A stretch of 64,000 bases of DNA, from positions 186,001-250,000 of the forward strand of contig CAVOVJ010000004.1 in assembly GCA_963699835.1 (NCBI GenBank), given 5' to 3'. The stretch is from BM003 sp963699835 (GTDB taxonomy: Bacteria > Pseudomonadota > Gammaproteobacteria > Steroidobacterales > BM003). Of this stretch, positions 1 to 8,400 are shown in pieces. How positions within the stretch are numbered: the stretch's first letter is position 1; the number at the start of each line of letters is the position of its first letter. Position numbers and translations under genes: made by a program. Below the pieces are notes generated by a model. It ran no database searches, was not told the DNA's origin, and saw only the letters and a program-made list of their open reading frames with translations.

Positions 1-1635
1 GGCGCCAACGTGGAACACGAAACTGACATCGACGAGCGGCGATGAAGCCGACTGCATCGCCGCCGGCGCAACCGCGGCGGGCCCTGCTGAATCGATTACT
101 GCCGGCGCGCCATAGTCCTTGGCGACGGCGGCGCTCGAACCAGCGCCCGATATCTTCTCGGCCGCCGCGGCGGTCATCGCGTCCAGTGACTCCTCATCGC
201 CGATACCCGGCAGCGTATCGTCGTTGCCCAGCGTCACGGTGACCATCCGCGTGTCGGTGAAATAAGTGTTCGCAAGCTCACGGATATCTTCAGGCGTAAT
301 TGCATCGTAGCTGCGATAGAGCTCGTTGATGGTTTCTGGCGTACGTTCGAACTGCACGTAGGCGGCGAGGATGCCGCCAATCGAGTCCGAGCTGTCGAGC
401 TGGGACGCGAACGTGTACTTGAGACGCGACTTGGTGTCCTCGAGGCGTTGCGCATCGATCAGTTCCGTACGCACTTTAGCGAATGTCCGGAACACCGCTT
501 CGCGCACGGCTACCGCATGTTCCGGCGCGGTCAGACGCGCACCGATGTACAACAGCTGGGGATCCTTGCGATCCGGGAAATAGGGGAAAAACTGATCCGC
601 CCACTGGTTCTCGATAACGACCTTCTGGTAGACATCCGAGGAATCCGAAAAATAGAGTTGCGAGATAACGTCCATCGCCGGCATGTCTTTTTCCCGCGGG
701 TTGAACGCGGGACCATGAAAGGCCATCACGATCCACGGCTGGGTCTCGGCTTCCCACACGATATGCTCGTATTTCGGTCCGGACGGCGCGCTTTCGGCCG
801 GAATCGGCACGTCGTAATCGCCAGCTTCCCAGCTACCCCAGTGCTTTTCGACCAGCGCAAGCGTTGCATCCGGATCGAGATCCCCGACCAGGATGACAGC
901 CGACTTTTCCGGCCGGTACCAGCGATCGAAAAATGTCCGCGAGTACTCCAACTGGTTGGGCATATCCTCGATGTCCTCGAAGAAACCCATCGTCGTGTGC
1001 TTGTACGTGTGGGTGTCGAAGGAAATGTCACGGATGCGTTCTAGCAGCTTCTGAATCGGGTTGGAGTAGTTTTTCAGATACTCGCCCTTCACCGCCTGCG
1101 CTTCCGTGCGAAATCCCTCTTCGCTATACGACAGGTTCTGAAAACGATCGGCCTCGAGCTCGATCACTTTTTCCAGGTCCGCCTTGGTAAAGGTGATGTG
1201 GTAGTTGGTGTAATCGTCGGTCGTGTAGGCATTCTGGTCGGCGCCGGCCTTCTTCAGAATGTCGCCATAAACCTCTTGCGGATATTTTTCGGTGCCCCTG
1301 AACATCATGTGCTCGAAGAAATGGGCAAAGCCCGACTTGCCCGGCTCGACCTCGTTGCGCGAGCCAGTCTGCACCGGAATCTGGATCGTGACGATATCCG
1401 GGTAATCGGTCGGAACGATGATCACCCGCAGGCCGTTGTCGAGATCCTTCATCAGGTACGGCATATCGAAAATCCGATCTTCCGCCGGTTTTTTCACAAC
1501 CGGCTCTGCCGCCGGGGCTGCCGGGGCCGCCTGCTGCGGTGCAGGCTGCACCGCGGAGGTCGGCTCACCCGACTTACCGCAACCGGCCAGCGCAAGAAAA
1601 GAAAACAGCGTCAACAAAACAAGGGTCGGCCTCAT
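1..1635 (-). CDS. M16 family zinc metallopeptidase lipoprotein (partial, runs off the left edge)
   Basis: The minus strand is open from an ATG at 1635 to the window edge (545 codons, no stop), so the C-terminus is missing. Residues 1-19 form a lipoprotein signal ending in a lipobox (ALAGC). They are followed by an Ala/Pro/Gln-rich linker and an M16 (pitrilysin/insulinase) N-terminal domain with the inverted zinc motif HFFEH (H105, E108, H109), then MMFRGTEKYP. The visible end, around VDVSFVFHVGA, looks like the start of a second M16 half, so the full protein is probably a tandem-domain peptidase of about 900 residues. Predicted role: degradation of peptides in the periplasm, anchored in a membrane. 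It is divergent from a POT peptide symporter and an M2 peptidase, which suggests a peptide-use locus. The family call is firm; the substrate is unknown. Confidence 0.9.
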   Translation of the reverse strand, partial: MRPTLVLLTLFSFLALAGCGKSGEPTSAVQPAPQQAAPAAPAAEPVVKKPAEDRIFDMPYLMKDLDNGLRVIIVPTDYPDIVTIQIPVQTGSRNEVEPGKSGFAHFFEHMMFRGTEKYPQEVYGDILKKAGADQNAYTTDDYTNYHITFTKADLEKVIELEADRFQNLSYSEEGFRTEAQAVKGEYLKNYSNPIQKLLERIRDISFDTHTYKHTTMGFFEDIEDMPNQLEYSRTFFDRWYRPEKSAVILVGDLDPDATLALVEKHWGSWEAGDYDVPIPAESAPSGPKYEHIVWEAETQPWIVMAFHGPAFNPREKDMPAMDVISQLYFSDSSDVYQKVVIENQWADQFFPYFPDRKDPQLLYIGARLTAPEHAVAVREAVFRTFAKVRTELIDAQRLEDTKSRLKYTFASQLDSSDSIGGILAAYVQFERTPETINELYRSYDAITPEDIRELANTYFTDTRMVTVTLGNDDTLPGIGDEESLDAMTAAAAEKISGAGSSAAVAKDYGAPAVIDSAGPAAVAPAAMQSASSPLVDVSFVFHVGA

Positions 1636-1795
1636 ATCCGAGACTCCTGTGTGCAAATCGTTGGTGAGAACGCCTGAAACCCCTTGCAGGTTCCGGTTGA
1701 CGCTTTTGTCGGCGCTGGGACCGGGGCGTTTCGAAGCGCAAAATCATACCCCCAATGCCGTCGCCACGCTTGCTGCGATGCAACATCCCGCGTCT

Positions 1796-1835
1796 TGCGG
1801 CTTTCCACCGTCTGCACCCATGCTGCGGCTATAAT
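1796..1835 (+). promoter_or_regulatory. Putative promoter of the POT transporter gene
   Basis: A perfect -10 hexamer TATAAT lies at 1830-1835 in the context GGCTATAATGCGAG. No good -35 is seen at 17 bp spacing. The same GCTATAnT-GCG shape recurs upstream of several other genes in the window. It would give a 5' UTR of about 85 bases before the ATG at 1929. The rest of the 1636-1928 gap shows nothing else I can name. Confidence 0.5.
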
Positions 1836-1928
1836 GCGAGGCCTGCCGCCGTCCCGGTACAGAACAATTCAAGCCGGTGACAGGTCAAGAAAACTAACGA
1901 GACAGCACAATTCAAGGGGAGTTGTCGC

Positions 1929-3401
1929 ATGAGCAGCGTACCGGATCGGGGCAATTTTCTCGGTCATCCAAAAGGCCTTTTCCTGTTGTTCGGCACCGAA
2001 CTATGGGAACGATTCAGTTATTACGCGATGCGCGCCATCCTGGTGTTGTATCTGGTGGACAAGGTCAGTAGCGACGGCGGCTTCGGTCTGGGCTGGAGCA
2101 ATGCCAGCGCGCTAAAACTCTACGGCTGGTTTACCGGTCTCGTCTACATCACACCGATTCTCGGCGGATGGCTCGCCGACAATTATCTCGGACAACGCCG
2201 CGCGATCATTATCGGCGGCACGTTGATGGCCGCCGGTCACTTCATGCTCGGCACGCCGCATGCGTGGATACCGGGTATGGAGCAGCAGGCGTTTTTCCTC
2301 GGCCTCGCATTGCTGATAGCCGGAAACGGCCTTTTCAAACCGAACATCTCGACGATGGTCGGCGATCTTTATCAGCAGGGCGATCACCGTCGCGACGGCG
2401 CCTTCACCATCTTCTACATGGGCATCAACGTCGGCGCGTTCCTGTCCGGAATCGTGGTCGGTTCGGTCGTCCAGGCCAACGGCGGCAACTGGCAAATGGG
2501 TTTCATCACGGCCGGTATTGGCATGGTGCTGTCGCTCGTCATCCAGCTGATGTTCGCGAAAAAGCTGCTCGGCGATGTCGGCGTCGTGCCGTCTGCGACC
2601 GCGTCGAAGGCCATGCTCACAGGATCCAACTCCAGGCACGAGCCATTGACCGCGGTAGAGCGCGACCGGATCAAGGTCATTTTCATCATGGGCGTGTTCA
2701 CGATCATCTTCTGGGCCGGCTTCGAGCAGGCCGGTGGCCTGATGAACATTTACGCCAATGAGTTCACCAACCGGGTAGTCGGCTCGTTCACGGTGCCGAC
2801 GACATGGTTCCAGTCACTCAATCCGTTATTCATTGTGCTGTTCGCCCCCGTATTTGCCGCGCTGTGGGTCAAGATGGGTGACCGCGAACCCACCTCGCCG
2901 GTAAAATTCGGGCTCGGCCTGGTGTTGCTGGCAGTCGGCTTCCTGTTCATGGTCGGGGCGACGCTGCAGCAGGGTGGCGATGCCACGGTAAAAACCAGCA
3001 TGGTCTGGCTGGTCGGCGCCTACTTTTTCCACACGATGGGCGAGTTATGCCTGTCACCAATCGGGTTGTCGATGGTCACCAAGCTCGCTCCGTTGCGGCT
3101 GTTATCGCTGATGATGGGCATCTGGTTCGGGTTCACCGGGCTTGCCAACTATGTCGCCGGCTGGGTCGGGTCCTTTATCGGTCATGGCGATACCGAGAAC
3201 CAGGTCAACAACGCGCTGTCGATTTTTGGCGGCATAGCCATCACCGCTGCCATCGCCGGCGTCGTGATGTGGCTGCTGGCCGGTCGCCTCGTCGACTGGA
3301 TGCATGGCGCCGAAGGTGCCGCTGCGCATCCGGATACGGACGACGAAATCGGGGTCACCGGTGCCCATGAAGCGATGCCGGAGAAACGTCCGGCCAGCTG
3401 A
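1929..3401 (+). CDS. POT (PTR2) family proton-coupled di/tripeptide symporter
   Basis: 490 residues, normal for bacterial POT/DtpA-type carriers of the major facilitator superfamily. The family hallmark E24-x-x-E27-R28-F-x-Y-Y is present in helix 1, and the second PTR2 signature (FYMGINVGAFLSG) lies near residues 160-172. Twelve or more hydrophobic segments are evident, with a charged, acidic C-terminal tail. The ATG at 1929 has a strong ribosome site (AAGGGGAG, 7 bases upstream). Predicted role: inner-membrane import of di- and tripeptides driven by protons. It sits between an M16 lipoprotein peptidase (divergent) and an M2 peptidyl-dipeptidase 40 bp downstream on the same strand, so it probably imports the dipeptides that the M2 enzyme releases. 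Confidence 0.95.
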   Translation: MSSVPDRGNFLGHPKGLFLLFGTELWERFSYYAMRAILVLYLVDKVSSDGGFGLGWSNASALKLYGWFTGLVYITPILGGWLADNYLGQRRAIIIGGTLMAAGHFMLGTPHAWIPGMEQQAFFLGLALLIAGNGLFKPNISTMVGDLYQQGDHRRDGAFTIFYMGINVGAFLSGIVVGSVVQANGGNWQMGFITAGIGMVLSLVIQLMFAKKLLGDVGVVPSATASKAMLTGSNSRHEPLTAVERDRIKVIFIMGVFTIIFWAGFEQAGGLMNIYANEFTNRVVGSFTVPTTWFQSLNPLFIVLFAPVFAALWVKMGDREPTSPVKFGLGLVLLAVGFLFMVGATLQQGGDATVKTSMVWLVGAYFFHTMGELCLSPIGLSMVTKLAPLRLLSLMMGIWFGFTGLANYVAGWVGSFIGHGDTENQVNNALSIFGGIAITAAIAGVVMWLLAGRLVDWMHGAEGAAAHPDTDDEIGVTGAHEAMPEKRPAS

Positions 3402-3440
3402 ATTTCACTTGACTACAACTCACTCACGGGAAGGTTGGTT

Positions 3441-5258
3441 ATGAACCACGTAAAAATTGCCGTGGCCCTGGCATGTGGGCTGGCGGTGCTGGCCGCGGGA
3501 TCGCAGCTGGTCGCCGCGGAAGACAAAGCGACGACAGCCGACGCCGATGCATTCATCGAGCGTTATAACGAAGAGAGCAAGGACATCTACCTCGAGTCGG
3601 CCGCCGCCGCCTGGATCCAGTCGACCTATATCACCAGGGATAGCCAGTTGCTGAACGCCAGGGCCGGCGAGCGGGCACTCAACTTCCAGAACCGGATGAT
3701 CGAGGAATCGAAACGGTTCAACGACCTGAAGCTGAGCGGCGACACGGCGCGCGGTATTTTGCTGCTGAAGGTCGGAAGCACGATGCCGGCGCCACGCGAC
3801 GGCGCCAAGGTCAAGGAACTCGCGACCCTCGCGAGCAGCCTGGAAGCGGCCTATGGCACCGGTAAGTATTGCCCCGGCAATGGCCAGGAGTGCTTCACCG
3901 AACAGGACCTGATCAAGCGCATGGCGACGAGCACCGATTACGACGAGTTGCTCGATGCTTGGCGCGGCTGGCGCACCGTTTCGCCGCCGATGCGCCCGGA
4001 ATATCAGCGCTTTGTAGAACTGATGAACGAAGGCGCACGGGAACTCGGTTTTGCCGATACCGGTCAACTATGGAAGGCCGGTTACGACATGGCGCCGGAT
4101 GCCTTCGAAGCGGAGGCCGAGCGGCTGTGGCTACAGGTGAAACCCCTGTACGACGAACTGCACTGCTATGTTCGCGATCGCCTGTCGGAGCATTATGGCA
4201 GTGACAAGGTCCCGGCCGGACAACCGATTCCCGCGCACTTGCTTGGCAACATGTGGGCCCAGGAGTGGGGCAATATCTACGACCTGGTCAAGCCGTTCGA
4301 CTCGGAGTTGAACCTCGACGTCACCGCCGCGCTGGAGAAACAGGGCTTCGACGCCGAGAAAATGGTCCGCTCCGCCGAGTCTTTCTATACCTCGATGGGA
4401 CTGCGCGAATTGCCGGAATCGTTCTGGCAGAAATCGATGCTGGTGCGGCCGCAGGATCGCGAGGTCGTCTGTCACGCCAGCGCCTGGCCGATGGATCAGA
4501 ACGAAGATGTACGCATCAAGATGTGCATCACGCCGACCGAGGAAGACCTGACCACGATCTATCATGAGCTTGGCCATATTTATTACTTCCTGTACTACAA
4601 CCATCTGCCGCCGATGTTCCAGAGCGGCGCGAACGACGGTTTCCACGAAGGGATCGGGGATGCGCTGACGCTGTCAATGACGCCGGCCTATTTTGAACAG
4701 ATCGGGCTGCTGGGCGAATTCGAGGCGGACGATGAGGCGCTGATCAACTACCAGATTAAAATCGCGCTCGACAAGATCGCGTTCCTGCCATTCGGCAAGC
4801 TCATTGATCAATGGCGCTGGGACGTGTTCAGCGGCAAGATCCAACCCGACGATTACAACGCCGGCTGGTGGCGCCTGCGCACCGAGTACCAGGGAATCGC
4901 ACCCCCGGTTGCGCGGAGCGAGGCGGATTTCGATCCGGGCGCCAAGTACCACATACCCGGCAATACGCCTTATACCCGTTATTTTCTTGCCCGTATTCTG
5001 CAGTTCCAGTTTTATCGCTCAATGTGCGACGCGGCCGGCTACGACGGACCGCTGCATGAGTGCTCGTTTTATGGCAGCGAGGCAGCTGGCGAAAAACTGG
5101 CCGCGATGCTCTCGCTGGGACAATCCAAACCGTGGCCCGAAGCCCTTTATGAGCTGACCGGAACCCGCGAGATGGATGCATCGGCCATCATCGAGTACTT
5201 CCAGCCTTTGATGACCTGGCTCCAGGAATCCAACAAAGACCGCAGCTGCGGCTGGTAG
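3441..5258 (+). CDS. M2 family peptidyl-dipeptidase (angiotensin-converting-enzyme-like)
   Basis: 605 residues from ATG 3441. This start is preferred over a TTG 6 bases upstream because GGGAAGG sits 6 bases before it. A Sec signal peptide covers about residues 1-25 (ends LVAAED). The gluzincin motif HELGH (H375, E376, H379) and the downstream ligand E403 in FHEGIGD define family M2, a zinc peptidase that removes C-terminal dipeptides. Length and motif spacing match a single ACE domain. Likely periplasmic. It lies 39 bp after the POT symporter, so the two are probably co-transcribed and functionally coupled: dipeptide release followed by dipeptide import. A strong intrinsic terminator follows directly. 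Confidence 0.95.
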   Translation: MNHVKIAVALACGLAVLAAGSQLVAAEDKATTADADAFIERYNEESKDIYLESAAAAWIQSTYITRDSQLLNARAGERALNFQNRMIEESKRFNDLKLSGDTARGILLLKVGSTMPAPRDGAKVKELATLASSLEAAYGTGKYCPGNGQECFTEQDLIKRMATSTDYDELLDAWRGWRTVSPPMRPEYQRFVELMNEGARELGFADTGQLWKAGYDMAPDAFEAEAERLWLQVKPLYDELHCYVRDRLSEHYGSDKVPAGQPIPAHLLGNMWAQEWGNIYDLVKPFDSELNLDVTAALEKQGFDAEKMVRSAESFYTSMGLRELPESFWQKSMLVRPQDREVVCHASAWPMDQNEDVRIKMCITPTEEDLTTIYHELGHIYYFLYYNHLPPMFQSGANDGFHEGIGDALTLSMTPAYFEQIGLLGEFEADDEALINYQIKIALDKIAFLPFGKLIDQWRWDVFSGKIQPDDYNAGWWRLRTEYQGIAPPVARSEADFDPGAKYHIPGNTPYTRYFLARILQFQFYRSMCDAAGYDGPLHECSFYGSEAAGEKLAAMLSLGQSKPWPEALYELTGTREMDASAIIEYFQPLMTWLQESNKDRSCGW

Positions 5259-5267
5259 GCACTACTT

Positions 5268-5295
5268 AAAGGGGCGCCACGGCGCCCCTTTTTCC
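5268..5295 (+). terminator. Rho-independent terminator after the M2 peptidase
   Basis: AAAGGGGCGCC (5268-5278) and GGCGCCCCTTT (5281-5291) are perfect complements, giving a 10-bp GC-rich stem with a tight CACG loop and then a TTTTT run. It starts 9 bases after the stop codon and closes the POT-M2 unit. Confidence 0.9.
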
Positions 5296-5422
5296 CCGCA
5301 AGTCCGTTGTTGCGGACATCCGCAGACCCTCCCCATCGAATTTCGTCGGCATCGGTTTCGCCAAGGCGTGACCTGCGTCGCGGTGTGCCCCCCCCGCGCT
5401 CGGATAAGCTGAGCCGACATAA

Positions 5423-5454
5423 TATAGTATCGTGGTAATTGTCGACCACAATTA
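5423..5454 (+). promoter_or_regulatory. Putative promoter -10 and 19-bp operator-like palindrome upstream of the GGDEF/EAL gene
   Basis: A -10-like TATAGT (5423-5428) is followed by a perfect inverted repeat TAATTGT-CGACC-ACAATTA (5436-5454), 43 bases before the TTG start of the giant regulator. A 7-bp half-site with a 5-bp spacer fits a dimeric helix-turn-helix repressor overlapping the transcription start. The binding protein is unknown and no -35 is convincing. Confidence 0.45.
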
Positions 5455-5497
5455 AGAACGATCGAAACCGGGTCTTCGATATTCGGAGTCAACAGGC

Positions 5498-8400
5498 TTG
5501 CAGCGAAACGAAACAACTACGGGGCTACCGACCCCGCCCGTCGTGGACGGCGTCGATAACGCCGCACTGCTGGGCGTCGCGCTTGCCTACCTGCTTGCCA
5601 CTCTCGTTTCCACCGGGCTGACGATAGGCCCAACCCCAATCCCGGCCCTTTGGCTGGCAAACGGTGTCGCACTGACAGCGCTGCTGCTTGGCGGCCCATC
5701 GTTGTGGCCCGGCGTCGCATTGGGGGCCGGCGTTGCCGCCGCGACCGTACTTGGTATGTCAGGCACGGTCGGCCCCGGGCCTGCCGCCGCCGCGACAATG
5801 GCATTCACCGCCGCGGTTACCCTCGAAGTCCGTCTCTGCCATCGGCTTCTTGCGCGCCACGCCAACGGCGCGGCATTCAGCGGCACCCCGCTAAATGCGT
5901 TCCGCTTCGTCTACCTGGTTATTGGTTGCGCGGCCATCTCCAGTGCGTGTATCGGTGTGTGCCTGGCCCAACTCGAATCGATCACTCCCCTGCAAGCGTC
6001 GCAGATGGCGCTGTGCTGGTGGCTGGCGAATTCGGCGGGGACTTTTATCACCGTTCCGCTCATTGTCGCCTGTACCCGGGCGCATGACTCGCCGCGGTTG
6101 CGCGAGGCCTGGTCCGAAATCACTGCGCTCGCGGTTTTCGCGGGCGTGGTTTTGTGGCTGCTGTTTTTTCCACCTGCCGGAATTCAGGAGTTCGCTGGCA
6201 TGGCAGCGCTGTACTGGATCATCGTCCCGGCGCTGTGGGCCGGATTCCGGATGGGACTGCGCGAGCAGGCGCTGCTGATAGCCGCAATGTCGATTGCCGC
6301 AGTCGCTGCGACCCTGAGCGGAGACGGGCCATTTGCGGTCGCGTACACAGCCTTCGACAGCCTGCTGGTGCTGCAGGCATTCATCCTTCACCTGGCGGCC
6401 GGGACCCTGCTACTTGGCGCCAGCATGCGCCAGACGCTGCGCTACGCGCGCCGTCTGCGCAAACTGAACCGGGATCTCGAGCAGCTCGTCGCGGACCGGA
6501 CCAGCCATCTGCAGCGTAGCGAGCAACGTCTCGAACTCGCAGTCGGCGGTACCTCGGACGGGCTGTGGGACTGGGATCTGACCAACGACGACTTATGGTG
6601 TGCACCGCGTTTTCTCGAATTGCTCGGCAGAACCGGGCAGCACGAGTCCGAGACTCTGCACTGGCAGGATCTGCTGCCTACCGACGACGCCGGAGAATTG
6701 CTGGCCGGCTTTCATGAGGCCATACACGGTCTTCGCGAATTCGATTTTGAATGCCGGCTAAGGCACAGCTCCGGGTACTGCCCATGGTTTCGGATCCGCG
6801 CAAAAGTACTGCACGACCACAGCAATAAACCGATTCGCGTGGCCGGCTCCATCCAGAACATCACCGACCACAAGAACAACGAGTCCGCACTGCGTGATTC
6901 GGTCGCCCAGTACCGGGCCCTGTTCGATAACGCGGCGGAGGCGATTCTGGTCTTCGACGCAGACTCGAACTGCTATGTCGACTGCAACGGCAAAGCCGAA
7001 GCGCTGCTAAAGCGAACCCGCGACGACATCATCGGTCGCAGCCCGAGCGATATCAGCGGCCCTGTCCAGCCCGACGGGCAATCCGCAACGGAGCGGGTCA
7101 ACAGCAACATTCGTCTGGCGCTGGCCGGACACACCCCGGTTCTCGACTGGATCATCCACGACAGCGAGGGCAACCCCATAGACTGCGAGGTACGCCTCGT
7201 AAGGCTACCGTCGAGCACCCGCCGGCTTATCCGCTCTAGCATTATTGACGTCTCCCAACAGCATCAGCAGACTCGTGCTCTGACCGAGAGCGAGGCGCGT
7301 TATCGCACCTTGATGGAACATGCGCCCGAGGCAATCTTCGTCGTCGATGTCGCAAGCTGTCTGATCGTCGACGCAAATGACAACGCATCACGGCTGGCCG
7401 GGGTCGATCGCGGCGGGTTTTCGGGTAAGACGCTACTCGACCTGTCGCAGGAGTATCAGGCCGAGGGCCAGAGTTCCGCGACGATGCTGGCGCAGCACAC
7501 CCGCGAGGCCCTCACCGGCCTTTCACCGGTGTTCGAGTGGCTGTTTCGCGACACCTATGGCAACGAAGTGCCATGCGAAGTCCGGCTAGCGCGATTGCCA
7601 GCTTCCGGGCAGCAACTTGTCCGCGCGAGCGTCACTGACATCAGTCATCGCAAGGACGCCGAACGCGCGCTGCGGTTGTCACAACAGCGCCTCGCTTTGC
7701 ATCTGAGCCAGACTCCGCTTGCGGCAATAACCTGGGATACCCAGCTTCGCGTACGCGAATGGAATCCCGCGGCCGAACGTATTTTCGGATTTGCCAGGGA
7801 AGACGCTATCGGTCACAGCGCCAGCGAACTCGGCATCGGGCTTTTCGACGACAACTCGGATCATGTGCTGATCGAGCACATGGACCAGAGCCACGAGGTA
7901 ATCCACAAGACTCTGGCGCACACCGCCCGCGACGGCGTAGTCCAGATGTGCGAATGGTTTTGCTGCGCGCTGATCGACGAAACCGGTGAACCGCTCGGCA
8001 TCGCCTCTTTCGCACAGGACGTAACGGACCGGGAGCAGGCCCTGTTGGCGCTGAAGGAAAGCGAGGAGCGCTTCCGCAACCTGATCGAGGGTTCGATCGA
8101 GGGCATCTGCGTGCACCGCGACTGGAAACCGCTGTTTGCCAACCAGTCGTTCGCCCGAATGCTGGGATTCGATACTCCCGAGGAACTGATCGCGAACGGC
8201 TCGCTATTCGAACTGGTGCCGAAATACGAACGCGAACGCCTGCTTGGGTATCTCGATGCGCGCAAGACCGGCGGCGGCGCGCCGGACTGCTACGAATTCG
8301 ATGCACGGCGGCCCGATGGCAGCATGGTCACGCTGCAGGTCCTGGTAAAGATGGTCAGCTGGCAGGACGGTCCCGCGGTACTCAGTACGGCCATCGATGT

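Noticed and set aside
6..23. Half parS-like ACGTGGAACA near the left edge
   Set aside because: Only one arm is present; the palindrome is not completed.
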